Shown here one piece after another: positions 52,050-63,616 of a DNA stretch of 64,000 nucleotides; within the stretch, counting starts at the first letter, position 1, and every line of letters starts with the position of its first letter. This stretch comes from Peptoniphilus mikwangii. Its GTDB lineage: Bacteria > Bacillota > Clostridia > Tissierellales > Peptoniphilaceae. A model generated the notes under the pieces. The model saw only the letters and a list, made by a program, of their open reading frames with translations. It was not told the origin of the DNA and searched no databases. The translations under genes were made by a program, and so were the position numbers. The stretch is taken from NCBI RefSeq assembly GCF_000468535.1, contig NZ_AUQY01000002.1, positions 248,001-312,000 of the forward strand. Reading direction: 5' to 3'.

Positions 52050-52677
52050 TTCTCATACTTCTTATAAATGGATTATTTTGTTTTTCGTATTCTATACTGC
52101 TTTCTGGTCCGTGTCCCGGTAAGACTATAGTGTTATCAGGTAATTGCATTAATAATTTAAGTGATTCTAAAATTGTTTCATAATCTCCACCAGGTAAATC
52201 AGTTCTTCCTATTGAACCGCAAAATAATGTATCTCCGGAAAATAAAACATTTCCAATTAATAAACATATTCCTCCCGGAGTATGACCCGGGGTAGATATA
52301 ACTTTGAAATATTTATCTCCAAATGAAATTAAGTCACCATCTTTTACCAAAACATCAGCAGATATTTTATTAGGCTTTAATCCTAACACAAGATTTAATT
52401 CAGACGATCTGTCTTCAAGCATAATATTGTCGTCTCTACCTAAAAATGCCTTTACATTAAAATGTTTTCTAACATCATCAAGAGCTCCAAAATGATCAGG
52501 GTGAGCATGTGTCAATATTATCTTGTCAACCGTTAAATTTCTATCTTCAATCTCTTTTATAATAGCTCTAGCTTCTGCGCCCGGATCAATTATCACCGAA
52601 TTATTATTCTTATCAAATATTATATAACAGTTAGTTTGATATGCACCTAAAGTAAGTCTGATTATTTTAAAATCCAT
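52042..52677 (-). CDS. Metallo-beta-lactamase fold hydrolase, glyoxalase II-like
   Basis: A small cytoplasmic zinc hydrolase of 211 residues. The motif THAHPDH is near residue 58; the other metal ligands are in STPGHTPGG (about 130), FSGDTLF (about 150) and PGHGPES (about 190). Size and motif spacing fit the short glyoxalase II-like/YcbL group. The start at 52677 follows AGGTGAT; a GTG three codons earlier overlaps the signal. It lies between dtd and hemZ in an operon with the stringent-response enzyme, a common Firmicute arrangement. Confidence 0.88.
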   Translation of the reverse strand: MDFKIIRLTLGAYQTNCYIIFDKNNNSVIIDPGAEARAIIKEIEDRNLTVDKIILTHAHPDHFGALDDVRKHFNVKAFLGRDDNIMLEDRSSELNLVLGLKPNKISADVLVKDGDLISFGDKYFKVISTPGHTPGGICLLIGNVLFSGDTLFCGSIGRTDLPGGDYETILESLKLLMQLPDNTIVLPGHGPESSIEYEKQNNPFIRSMRND

Positions 52678-52686
52678 AATTATCAC

Positions 52687-53136
52687 CTAAAATTCTTTGT
52701 TACTGTCTAATAATATTGTAACAGGACCATCATTTATTAATTGTACTTTCATATCAGCACCATATTCTCCACCAAATGTAGAAATATTTAGTTCCTTTGC
52801 TCTTTCAATAAATTTATTATAATAATTTATTCCATCTTCAAACTTGGCAGCTCTAATATAACTTGGTCTATTTCCTTTTCTTACATCTCCATAAAGAGTA
52901 AATTGAGATACAACTAAAAGCTCTTTATTTTGATCTATAAGGCTTAAATTCATAACAGCATTTTCATCTTCAAAAACCCTTAAATTTAAAACTTTCTTAA
53001 AAATATATTCAAAATCCGAATCACTGTCATGCTCTTCAATTCCAAGCAATACTAATAATCCATTTCCTATTTCAGATATTTTTTCTCCTTCAACAGTAAT
53101 ACTTGCTTCTAGTACCCTTTGAACTACTGCTCTCAT
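52687..53136 (-). CDS. dtd: D-aminoacyl-tRNA deacylase
   Basis: Removes D-amino acids (and glycine mischarged on tRNA-Ala) from tRNA. The 149 residues carry the DTD hallmarks: MRAVVQRVLEASITVEGE at the start, the SQFTLYGD motif (about residue 79) and the cross-subunit NDGPVTILLDS motif near the C-terminus. AGGAGG precedes the ATG. It follows the RSH gene by eight bases; relA-dtd pairing is widespread in Firmicutes. Confidence 0.97.
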   Translation of the reverse strand: MRAVVQRVLEASITVEGEKISEIGNGLLVLLGIEEHDSDSDFEYIFKKVLNLRVFEDENAVMNLSLIDQNKELLVVSQFTLYGDVRKGNRPSYIRAAKFEDGINYYNKFIERAKELNISTFGGEYGADMKVQLINDGPVTILLDSNKEF

Positions 53137-53144
53137 TTTTCCTC

Positions 53145-55286
53145 CTATGCTTTAACTCTATAAGCGTCAAATACATTATTTATTCTCTTAATTTTTTCAA
53201 TTAATCTCACAAGTTCATCAATTGTATGAATTTCAACTACAATATTTAAGAATAAATCTCCATCTTTTGTTGATCGAGCATTTAAACTATGAAGAATTAA
53301 TTTTGACTCATTTATTCTATTTGCAACATCAGAAATTACGTTAGATTTATCGAGTGCCTTTATTTCTATCTCAGCATTATAACTTGCGCCTTCTTCTGTT
53401 TCCCAAATTACATCTATTATTCTTGCAGATTCATCTAATACCTTTATATTTGTACAATCAGCTCTATGCACAGAAATTCCTCTTCCTATAGTTATATATC
53501 CTATAATATCATCCCCAGGAACCGGATTACAGCATTTTGCAAATCTAACTTTTACATTATCTACACCTTTTACAACAACTCCGCCCTTAGATGCTTTATT
53601 AACTCTTTGAGTTGTTTTAGGCAATACAGGTGTATCATCTTTGTTGTACTTTTTATATAAATCAACAAGTTTCGACATAACTTGATTAATAGTTATTGTC
53701 CCAAAACCTACTGCAGCATATAAATCATCTAAACTTTGTAAATTAAATTTATTTTTTACATCTTCTAACCAATCTTCTTTTACTATATCTGAAACTTTAT
53801 ATCCTAATTTTTTTGCTTCCTTTTCTATTGAGTCTCTTCCTCTTTCAATATTTTTATCTCTATCCTTAATTTTAAAATATTGACTTATTTTTTTCTTTGC
53901 TTGAGGACTTTTTACAATATTCAACCAGTCTAATGACGGACCGGAATTAGGATTAGTTATAACATCAACAATATCTCCGCTTTTAAGTTTATAGTTAAGA
54001 GGTACTATTCTTCCGTTAATTTTTGCACCGGTACACTTATTCCCAACTGCAGAGTGAATTCTATATGCAAAATCTATCGGTGTAGAACCTTCAGGTAAAT
54101 TAATTACATCTCCTCTTGGAGTAAATATAAATACTTCATCCGCAAAAAAATCTATTTTTAGAGTCTCCATAAAATCATTAGGATCATTCAAATCTTTTTG
54201 CCATTCAAGTAATTGTCTAAGCCATGTCAAATTTTCATCAAACGAAGTGGATTTAGAAACCCCTGCTTTATACTTCCAATGAGCGGCAATACCATATTCA
54301 GCAGTTTGATGCATTTCAAAAGTTCTTATTTGTACTTCAAATGTTTCACCGTTATTGTCAATTACTGTAGTATGCAATGATTGATATTTATTGGGTTTAG
54401 GCATGGCTATATAGTCCTTAAATCTTCCTGGGATAGGTTTCCAAAGTGTATGCACTACACCCAAAACTCCATAACAATCTTTAATATCATCAACTAAAAC
54501 TCTAACCGCAGATAAATCATATATTTCATCAAATGCTTTTCCCTTTATCTTCATTTTCTTATATATACTATAGAAATTTTTAGGTCTTCCATGTATGTCT
54601 GCATGTATTCCTATTTTATTTAAATTTTTTTCAATTTCTAAAGTAATTTTTGATATTAAAGCTTCTCTTTCGTGTCTCCTCTTATTTACCATTTCAACAA
54701 GCTGATAGTAATTTTCCGGATCTAAATATCTAAGAGATAAATCTTCCAATTCCCATTTAATTTTACTCATACCCAATCTATCAGCAATAGGAGCATATAT
54801 CTCAAGTGTCTCAAGAGCCTTTTCGTGTTTTTTGGCATCAGTCATATATTCAAGAGTTCTCATATTATGAAGTCTATCTGCAAGCTTAACTATAATTACT
54901 CTTATATCTCTTGCCATTGCAAGAACCATTTTTCTAATATTTTCAGCTTGTTTTTCTTGTTTAGTTTGGTAATTAAGTTTTTTTAGTTTAGTAACTCCTT
55001 CTACTAAATCTGCAATCTCAACTCCAAATTCTTTCTTTATATCCTCATAAGTAACATCTGTATCTTCTATAGTATCATGCAATAAACCTGCTATTATTGT
55101 AGCGGTATCCATATTCATATCAGCAAGTATTAAAGCAACATTAAATGGATGAACTATATATGGTTCTCCGGAATTTCTTTTTTGTTTTTTATGATGTTCA
55201 CTGGCTAAATTAAAAGCCTCTTCTATAAGTTCGACTTCTACTGACGGATTATATATCTTTATTTTTTCTAATAATTCCTCTATCAT
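53145..55286 (-). CDS. relA: Bifunctional (p)ppGpp synthetase/hydrolase, RSH family
   Basis: Makes and degrades the alarmone (p)ppGpp. In 713 residues it has the HD hydrolase domain with GLLHDTIEDTD (about residues 47-57), intact and thus probably active. The synthetase domain follows (KMKIKGKAFDEIYDLSAVRVLV and KYQSLHTTV, about 240-315), then TGS (about 390-450), a zinc-finger/CC region (RFAKCCNPVPGDDIIGYIT, about 565) and a C-terminal ACT domain. It overlaps recJ by four bases and precedes dtd. Confidence 0.96.
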   Translation of the reverse strand: MIEELLEKIKIYNPSVEVELIEEAFNLASEHHKKQKRNSGEPYIVHPFNVALILADMNMDTATIIAGLLHDTIEDTDVTYEDIKKEFGVEIADLVEGVTKLKKLNYQTKQEKQAENIRKMVLAMARDIRVIIVKLADRLHNMRTLEYMTDAKKHEKALETLEIYAPIADRLGMSKIKWELEDLSLRYLDPENYYQLVEMVNKRRHEREALISKITLEIEKNLNKIGIHADIHGRPKNFYSIYKKMKIKGKAFDEIYDLSAVRVLVDDIKDCYGVLGVVHTLWKPIPGRFKDYIAMPKPNKYQSLHTTVIDNNGETFEVQIRTFEMHQTAEYGIAAHWKYKAGVSKSTSFDENLTWLRQLLEWQKDLNDPNDFMETLKIDFFADEVFIFTPRGDVINLPEGSTPIDFAYRIHSAVGNKCTGAKINGRIVPLNYKLKSGDIVDVITNPNSGPSLDWLNIVKSPQAKKKISQYFKIKDRDKNIERGRDSIEKEAKKLGYKVSDIVKEDWLEDVKNKFNLQSLDDLYAAVGFGTITINQVMSKLVDLYKKYNKDDTPVLPKTTQRVNKASKGGVVVKGVDNVKVRFAKCCNPVPGDDIIGYITIGRGISVHRADCTNIKVLDESARIIDVIWETEEGASYNAEIEIKALDKSNVISDVANRINESKLILHSLNARSTKDGDLFLNIVVEIHTIDELVRLIEKIKRINNVFDAYRVKA

Positions 55287-57052
55287 TTTACTCCCTCACT
55301 TACTCTATAATGACTTATTTTCAATTCTATATTGTCATTTCCTCTAAAACTATTTATCTCAGGAATATAAGTAATATCCAATTTAATATTATTTGTCATA
55401 TTATTTTTCAATTTATATATTTCATCCTGATTATAATACTTTGATATTTTATCTAAAAATTCATCAATATTCTCAAATAGAATTGCATCCCTTTGAGTAA
55501 TAGAATCTCCTATTACCATTTTTATTACATTCTTATTTTTTCCGAATACATTAAATTTTCTAATACTTAATTCTCTGGTTGCAAATAAAGGTTTAGAATT
55601 TCCATTTCCAAACGGATTTAATTTTTCAATGTCTGTAGCTAAAGATATATCTACATCAGAAAGATTAATTTGAGTATCTATATAAACTTTCTTAATTAAA
55701 TCTTCTTTGGTAAGATTTGATTTATTATTTACGTCTATAACAAATTTTTTAAAATTTTCTTCTTCAAGACTAAGCCCACATGCCATAGCATGCCCACCAA
55801 ATCTGCTTAACAGCTCTTTTGATGCAGATACATGTTCAAATAAATTAAATCCTTCAATACTTCTTCCTGAACCTTTTAATTCATCTTTTGATGTTGTAAG
55901 TATTATAGCAGGTCTATTGTATTTTTCTTTTATTCTACCTGCTATAATTCCAATAACGCTCTCATCTATTTCTTTATCCCTTAAAATCAAAACAGGAAAT
56001 TTTTCTAATAAATTAAATTCATTTACTATCTTATCTATTTTTTCAAAGCCATCATCAGTCAATTTTTGACGCTTCGAATTAAGTTCTCTTAAATAAGTAG
56101 CATATTTCAAAGCTACATTATAATCTTCTTCCAATAACAACTTAACGGCAATATCTGCACTTTCAAGTCTGCCACTTGAATTTATCGTAGGACCTATTAT
56201 AAAACCTATATGATACGCTGAAATTAAATTATTGCTTAAATCAGCAGCATTTATAATTGCTTTAATTCCACTATTTTTAGTTTTATTTAAATATTCCAAT
56301 CCCTTAAAAACCAATACTCTATTTTCATCTATAAGCGGCATCACATCACATATGGTAGCTATAGCAACAAATTCTAAAAAATCACTATACAATTTCTCAT
56401 CTTCAATTCCATTTATTTTATACAAATATGTTATAAGTTTATATGCAACAGTAGCTCCGCAAATTTCTCTAAATGGATATTTAGATGATTCTCTTTTAGG
56501 ATCCACTATCGCAAGAGCATTAGGAAGTAATTCTTTTTTTTCAGTATCTACAGGAACTTCATGATGATCTGTAATTATTACACCTATACCGTTTTCAACA
56601 GCATATTGAATCTCATCTCTTGCCGCTATTCCATTATCACATGTTATTATTAAATCAATTCCATCTGTCCTTGCTTCATCTATTAATCTTAAATTTATTC
56701 CATATCCATCGCTTACTCTATTTGGTATCCTATAATCAACATTTGCTTTTAAATAACTAAGCCCCTTATATAATATGTAAGTGCTCATAACGCCATCTAC
56801 ATCATAGTCTCCAATAATTCTGATTTTTTTATTAGTAGCTACAGAATTTATAAGTATATTTGCAGCTTTTATCAAATCCGGTAAAAGTAATGGCGTATGA
56901 AGATCTTCTAAATTTGGATTTAAAAATTTTTCCAATTTTTCTTCTGTATCTATATCTCTATTAAAAAGTATATTACATATATATTTATTAATATTTAATT
57001 TTTCATAATCTAAAGTTAGGTCTTTTGTATTTTTAAGAAACCATTTTTCCAT
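55283..57052 (-). CDS. recJ: Single-stranded-DNA-specific exonuclease RecJ
   Basis: 5'-to-3' exonuclease of the RecFOR and mismatch-repair pathways. DHH-family motifs: IIGDYDVDGVMSTYIL (about residues 78-93), ITCDNGIA (about 137), VIITDHHEVP (about 155) and the DHHA1 motif RFGGHAMACGLSL (about 415). A C-terminal OB-like domain follows. The 589 residues form a compact version. It overlaps the RSH gene. The recJ-relA-dtd order is typical of Firmicutes. Confidence 0.96.
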   Translation of the reverse strand: MEKWFLKNTKDLTLDYEKLNINKYICNILFNRDIDTEEKLEKFLNPNLEDLHTPLLLPDLIKAANILINSVATNKKIRIIGDYDVDGVMSTYILYKGLSYLKANVDYRIPNRVSDGYGINLRLIDEARTDGIDLIITCDNGIAARDEIQYAVENGIGVIITDHHEVPVDTEKKELLPNALAIVDPKRESSKYPFREICGATVAYKLITYLYKINGIEDEKLYSDFLEFVAIATICDVMPLIDENRVLVFKGLEYLNKTKNSGIKAIINAADLSNNLISAYHIGFIIGPTINSSGRLESADIAVKLLLEEDYNVALKYATYLRELNSKRQKLTDDGFEKIDKIVNEFNLLEKFPVLILRDKEIDESVIGIIAGRIKEKYNRPAIILTTSKDELKGSGRSIEGFNLFEHVSASKELLSRFGGHAMACGLSLEEENFKKFVIDVNNKSNLTKEDLIKKVYIDTQINLSDVDISLATDIEKLNPFGNGNSKPLFATRELSIRKFNVFGKNKNVIKMVIGDSITQRDAILFENIDEFLDKISKYYNQDEIYKLKNNMTNNIKLDITYIPEINSFRGNDNIELKISHYRVSEGVK

Positions 57053-57334
57053 ATAATCACCAAAAAGTTATCGTTATAATTAAAATTAAGTATACCACAA
57101 AATTAAATTAAATTAAATCTATTGTACTTTGTTAATCACGTATTTTATATATTTGTAAAAAATTTTATTTATAAATAGATTAAACTTGCTTAACACTTTC
57201 TGATTATTATTTTCTTCTTGCTTATAAAGCTTTAATTCTTTAATTTCATTAAACAATATTTTTACCGTAAAATTAAGTTTATTGCACAATATTACTTATT
57301 AATTATAATTTGTCTATGCTCTGTTATTTAACTT
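57053..57334. other. AT-rich intergenic region upstream of recJ
   Basis: About 280 bases of very AT-rich sequence between recJ and the terminator of the SCIFF maturase gene. It should contain the recJ promoter; TTGTGG and TATAAC with 16 bases between them (minus strand, about 57074-57101) are a weak candidate. An open frame of 56 codons on the minus strand (TTG, 57289 to 57119) lacks a ribosome binding site and I do not call it. I see no RNA gene. Confidence 0.5.
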
Positions 57335-57372
57335 AAAAAAGCAGCAAATCTTTTTTGATTTGCTGCTTTTTT
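57335..57372. terminator. Terminator after the SCIFF maturase gene
   Basis: A 16-bp stem (AAAAAAGCAGCAAATC with its complement) around six T residues; T-runs exist on both sides. About 75 bases beyond the maturase stop codon. Confidence 0.92.
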
Positions 57373-57446
57373 TAATACCACTTTATTCACTTTAATTAAT
57401 TTTTCAAAAATATATATGTTAACTTTTACATGACAATATAATATTG

Positions 57447-58793
57447 TTATTCATTTGCAAGTATTGATATAGCACATTCTATTCTCTTCTTTTCCATTTC
57501 ACAACCTATTTTATAAGGCTTTTTTAAATCATTATTTGCATAATATGCGTTTGCATGACATCCGCCGCTACAATAATATCTAGCCCAACACTCATAGCAA
57601 TCTTCCTTTGTAAATACATTTGAACATTTAAAATTATCTCTTAACTCAGTATTTAGTATTCCTTCATCTACATTTCCAAGTTTAAATTGTTCTTCTCCTA
57701 CAAATTGATGGCAAGGATATATATCTCCTTCCGGTGTTACAGCTACATATTCAGACCCTGCTCCACATCCCACAGTTCTCTTAATTATGCATGGTCCCTG
57801 AGTCAAATCTATCATAAAATGGAAGAACTTAAAATCAGGATCCTTTTTTCTGATTTCAATATAATCTTTACTCATTTTTTCATATTCATTTAATATCTTT
57901 TCAAGATGTTCTTCCCTAATTGCATATTCTTCTTTTTCATCTGTAACTACAGGTTCTATAGATGTTTTTTTAAATCCCAGATTGTAATATTCCATTAAAT
58001 CTTGAGAAAAATCTAAGTTTTCATTAGTAAATGTCCCGCGAATATAATAATCTTTATCTCTTCTTTTATCTACTAACTTTTTAAATTTAGGAACTATAAT
58101 GTCATAAGAACCTTTTTTGGAAATTGTCGGTCTCATATAATCATTAACACATTTTCTTCCATCTAATGAAAGAACTACATTATCCATATTTTCATTTATA
58201 TAATCTATTACGTCATCTCTTAATAACACTCCATTAGTTGTAATTGTAAATCTAAAGTGCTTATTATATTTTTTTTCTTCATCTCTTCCATAATTAACTA
58301 ATTTTTTTACTAATTCAAAATTCATTAGAGGTTCCCCTCCAAAGAAATCAACTTCTAAGTTTTTTCTATTTCCTGAATTTTTTAAAATAAAATCAAGTGC
58401 TTTTTTACCTGTTTCTTCGTCCATAAGAAGTCTTTTCCCATTAAAATCCCCTTGTGAAGCAAAGCAATATTTACATCTTAAATTACAATCATGAGCAACA
58501 TGAAGACACATTGCCTTTACTATATTATCAGGATTATATATAGGCTTAAAAAGTCTTTTGTCTTCAGTAAACAAAACTTCATCTTCTTTTAAAGCATTAA
58601 TCTCTGAAATAGCCTCTCTTATTGACTCATAATCGTATTTTAAAGCATATTTTTTATATAATTCAGATTCATCTAAACTTAAAAAATCTCCTATTAAATC
58701 ATATATTATTTCATCAACTACATGAACTGAACCACTCGCTATATCTAATACTATATATTTATCATTTAAAAAAAATTTATGAATACTTCCCAT
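57447..58793 (-). CDS. scfB: SCIFF peptide radical SAM/SPASM maturase
   Basis: Installs thioether cross-links between cysteines and residues of the SCIFF precursor encoded just upstream. The 448 residues hold an N-terminal RRE-like leader-binding domain (about 1-95, IHKFFLNDKYIVLDIASGSVH), the radical SAM core with CNLRCKYC (about residue 105) and FFGGEPLMNF, and a cysteine-rich SPASM domain. SPASM cysteines are seen in VGCGAGSEYVAVTPEGDIYPC and CYECWARYYCSGGC (about 400). Ranthipeptide maturases of this group form sulfur-to-beta or gamma-carbon bonds. GGGGG precedes the ATG. Confidence 0.95.
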   Translation of the reverse strand: MGSIHKFFLNDKYIVLDIASGSVHVVDEIIYDLIGDFLSLDESELYKKYALKYDYESIREAISEINALKEDEVLFTEDKRLFKPIYNPDNIVKAMCLHVAHDCNLRCKYCFASQGDFNGKRLLMDEETGKKALDFILKNSGNRKNLEVDFFGGEPLMNFELVKKLVNYGRDEEKKYNKHFRFTITTNGVLLRDDVIDYINENMDNVVLSLDGRKCVNDYMRPTISKKGSYDIIVPKFKKLVDKRRDKDYYIRGTFTNENLDFSQDLMEYYNLGFKKTSIEPVVTDEKEEYAIREEHLEKILNEYEKMSKDYIEIRKKDPDFKFFHFMIDLTQGPCIIKRTVGCGAGSEYVAVTPEGDIYPCHQFVGEEQFKLGNVDEGILNTELRDNFKCSNVFTKEDCYECWARYYCSGGCHANAYYANNDLKKPYKIGCEMEKKRIECAISILANE

Positions 58794-58817
58794 TTTTCCC
58801 CCATTAATAAAATAAAA

Positions 58818-58835
58818 GGGTGGTTAACCCAACCC
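58818..58835 (-). terminator. Attenuating hairpin between scfA and scfB
   Basis: On the minus strand GGGTTGG and CCACCC pair with one bulge around GTTAA, then TTTTATTTTATT. It lies two bases after the scfA stop codon and about 25 bases before scfB. It would let the precursor be made in excess over the enzyme. Confidence 0.7.
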
Positions 58836-58837
58836 TC

Positions 58838-58984
58838 TTATTGATTAGAATTTTCGCACTTTTGATTTCCAACTGTGCAAGAAGTTTTGCAAGCAGATTG
58901 ACATGATGTTTGACATTCTCCACATCCACCTTTTGCAAAAGTATCTTTTAATCTTTTAGTTGTTAATGTCTTAACGTGTTTCAT
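58838..58984 (-). CDS. scfA: SCIFF ranthipeptide precursor
   Basis: A 48-residue ribosomal peptide, too short for ordinary gene finders but unmistakable. It starts MKHVKTLTTKRLKDTF and has the six cysteines (21, 24, 28, 32, 36, 43) in the conserved core CGECQTSCQSACKTSC. The ATG follows GGAGGTACTT. The family is found across Clostridia almost always next to its radical SAM maturase, as here, and close to yajC-tgt. The peptide is proposed to act in intercellular or physiological signalling. The leader part (about 1-19) is basic, with no secretion signal. Confidence 0.96.
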   Translation of the reverse strand: MKHVKTLTTKRLKDTFAKGGCGECQTSCQSACKTSCTVGNQKCENSNQ

Positions 58985-58996
58985 AAGTACCTCCAT

Positions 58997-59293
58997 TTAA
59001 GCCTTTAAATCATTCTTATTAGCTATTACCGAATTAATTCCCCATTTCATAACATCAATTCTTGATTTATTTCCTGAAGATTCAATTACAACATAGTCCT
59101 CTTTAACAAGAACAACTTTTCCAATTATTCCACCAATAGTTATTATATCATCTCCAACTTTAAGATTAGCTCTCATTGATTTTATTTCATTTTCTTTTTT
59201 CTTTTGAGGTCTAATCATAAAGAAGTAAAATACTATTACAACAACAACTAATGGACCTACCGAGCTTAACATTTGTGCTATTTTTGGATCCAT
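58997..59293 (-). CDS. yajC: Preprotein translocase subunit YajC
   Basis: Small accessory subunit of SecDF-YajC. One N-terminal membrane helix (about residues 14-26, LVVVVIVFYFFMIRPQKKKE) is followed by a cytoplasmic beta-rich domain with LKVGDDIITIGGIIGKV. 98 residues, standard size. Its neighbours tgt (upstream, one base gap) and scfA (downstream, 12 bases) match the order in many Clostridia; secDF is absent from the window. Confidence 0.95.
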   Translation of the reverse strand: MDPKIAQMLSSVGPLVVVVIVFYFFMIRPQKKKENEIKSMRANLKVGDDIITIGGIIGKVVLVKEDYVVIESSGNKSRIDVMKWGINSVIANKNDLKA

Positions 59294-59294
59294 A

Positions 59295-61456
<2,162 letters not shown>

Positions 61457-61470
61457 CTATAACCTTTCTA

Positions 61471-62601
61471 CTATTTATTAAGTTCAACTCCAGGAAAATA
61501 GAAATGTATGATTTCTCTGTAACTTTTTCCTTCTTTTGCCATCTCAACAGCTCCATATTGGCTCATTCCTACACCATGTCCATAACCCTTACCATCAAAT
61601 TTAAAACTACTTCCTAAATCAGAAACTGTAAACAAAGCACTTTTTATTTTAGTGTTTCCAAAAATATTTCTAAACTTATTACCTGTAATATTAACTGTTG
61701 AATTACTTCCAATCAAATCTACTTTTTTTATTCTTCCTGAATTATCATAATCTGTTATATTTATTGATAAAAGTTCTCCAATATTAATAGAATTATTTTT
61801 TAACATATCAGTCATTTTAGATTTATCTAAAGAATAATTCCAAGTGTATTTTAATGAATATGGATCTTCAATTACAGTTAAATAACTTAATCCATTTCCG
61901 CCCCAAACATCTTTGATATCTGCAGTACACCCTCCGGAAGATGCTCCAAAAATAGTATCGGCAACCTTACCTTCAAATGTAGCATATACTCCGTTAGTTT
62001 CATCTACTGCTCTGTTACTTTTATCTTTTTCACAACTTTTTCCACTATATACTTGAGAATTAGTTGTATCATCTAAATTGTATCCCAATTTTTTATATTT
62101 ATTTATATTTTTTAATGCAAACCCTCTTGAACATATAGCTTGAGCTTTAAGTGCTTCTATTGGATATTCTGCTGATAATTCTTTTGGAACTACACCTTTT
62201 AAATAATCTTCAAGTTTAATATGATTTATAACTATAAGATTTCCTTTCAAATTTTTAAAATAAATATATCCTCTATATTCATTATTAACCTTCAAATAAT
62301 CATCTGTTGCAAGCATCATAGCTCCGTCTTGTACTAAATCATTTGAATATATTTGTTCTTTATTTTTTAAAATTATTTTTCCCGACTTTAATACAGCAGT
62401 TACAGTTTTTGAATTTAAGTCAATTATCTTATTATAGTCTGCATCAACAAGATAGATGTTAGACTTTGACGTTACATTAATTTCACTACCTTCAGTATAT
62501 GTTTTTCCGATTTTTATATTAAAATAAGTATCATCTTCAGCATAAACACTAAATGGTGTCAATAATAACATTATCAAAATCACTAAAAAATTTTTTTTCA
62601 T
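61471..62601 (-). CDS. SpoIID/LytB-domain protein
   Basis: A secreted or membrane-anchored protein of 376 residues with a clear signal peptide ([17 protein letters not shown], cleavage about residue 21). It has the SpoIID domain: [26 protein letters not shown] (about 130-155; its Glu is the predicted catalytic residue of SpoIID lytic transglycosylases) and the terminal [14 protein letters not shown]. SpoIID trims glycan strands during engulfment in sporulating species. Homologues also occur in non-sporulating relatives. It overlaps ruvB by four bases, an odd place for a sporulation gene, and conserved in Clostridia. Confidence 0.88.
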   Translation of the reverse strand: MKKNFLVILIMLLLTPFSVYAEDDTYFNIKIGKTYTEGSEINVTSKSNIYLVDADYNKIIDLNSKTVTAVLKSGKIILKNKEQIYSNDLVQDGAMMLATDDYLKVNNEYRGYIYFKNLKGNLIVINHIKLEDYLKGVVPKELSAEYPIEALKAQAICSRGFALKNINKYKKLGYNLDDTTNSQVYSGKSCEKDKSNRAVDETNGVYATFEGKVADTIFGASSGGCTADIKDVWGGNGLSYLTVIEDPYSLKYTWNYSLDKSKMTDMLKNNSINIGELLSINITDYDNSGRIKKVDLIGSNSTVNITGNKFRNIFGNTKIKSALFTVSDLGSSFKFDGKGYGHGVGMSQYGAVEMAKEGKSYREIIHFYFPGVELNK

Positions 62602-63614
62602 AAAAAGTTCTCCTGTTCTCTATATTCTATTCCAAAATGATCATAAGCAGCCTTAGTAGGTACTCTACCTCTTGGTGTTCTATTTATAAATCCTATTTGC
62701 ATTAAATATGGTTCATATGCATCTTCTATAGTAACTCTCTCTTCTCCTATTGATGCAGCTATTGCATCAATTCCAACAGGCCTTCCCATAAAATTTTCTA
62801 TCATAGTACGAATTATCTTTCTATCCAAGCCATCTAATCCAAATTTATCTATATCAAGTAAATTTAATCCCTTTATTGCAACTCTTTTTGTTATTACTCC
62901 ACTTTCCTTTACTTCAGCATAATCTCTAACCCTTTTTAGAAGCCTATTTGCAATTCTAGGAGTTCCCCTTGACCTGCAAGCTATTTCCATTGCACCTTCT
63001 TTTTCTATTGCAATATTTAAAATATCGGCAGATCTCATTATTATCTCAGTTAAACTGTCAATATCATATAATTCTAAATTTAATATAACCCCAAATCTAT
63101 CTCGAAGTGGCGATGTAAGTTGTCCTGATCTTGTTGTTGCTCCAATAAGAGTAAACTTTTCAAGGTCCAATCTTATTGAACGTGCTGATGGTCCCTTTCC
63201 TATTATTATATCAAGAGCATAATCTTCCATCGCAGGATATAAAACTTCTTCAACAGATCTATTTATCCTATGAATTTCATCAATAAATAAAACATCATCT
63301 TCATTTAGATTTGAAAGTATACTTGCCAAATCTCCCGGTCTTTCAATTGCCGGTCCACTTGTTACTTTAACATTGACTCCCATTTCATTGGCTATTATAT
63401 AACTTAAAGTAGTTTTTCCTAGACCCGGAGGTCCATTTAATAGACAATGATCTAAAGGTTCATGTCTATTCTTAGCGGCTTCTATAAAAATTTTTAATTT
63501 CTCAACAACTTTATCCTGACCAACATATTCACTTAACCATCTGGGCCTTAATGTATTGTCATTAGAACTGTCAAATGGAGTTATTGTAGGTTCAACCATT
63601 CTACTGTCTTCCAT
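62598..63614 (-). CDS. ruvB: Holliday junction branch migration ATPase RuvB
   Basis: Ring-shaped AAA+ motor driving branch migration with RuvA. The 338 residues show [19 protein letters not shown], Walker [11 protein letters not shown] (about residue 64), Walker [13 protein letters not shown] (about 110), sensor 1 [18 protein letters not shown] (about 157-174) and a C-terminal winged helix ending [19 protein letters not shown] precedes the ATG. It sits two bases after ruvA. Confidence 0.98.
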   Translation of the reverse strand: MEDSRMVEPTITPFDSSNDNTLRPRWLSEYVGQDKVVEKLKIFIEAAKNRHEPLDHCLLNGPPGLGKTTLSYIIANEMGVNVKVTSGPAIERPGDLASILSNLNEDDVLFIDEIHRINRSVEEVLYPAMEDYALDIIIGKGPSARSIRLDLEKFTLIGATTRSGQLTSPLRDRFGVILNLELYDIDSLTEIIMRSADILNIAIEKEGAMEIACRSRGTPRIANRLLKRVRDYAEVKESGVITKRVAIKGLNLLDIDKFGLDGLDRKIIRTMIENFMGRPVGIDAIAASIGEERVTIEDAYEPYLMQIGFINRTPRGRVPTKAAYDHFGIEYREQENFL

Positions 63615-63616
63615 AA

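Noticed and set aside
57119-57289. 56-codon open frame on the minus strand upstream of recJ
   Set aside because: It begins at TTG with no ribosome binding site, is composed mostly of Lys, Asn, Ile and Leu as expected from AT-rich noncoding DNA, and resembles no family I know.
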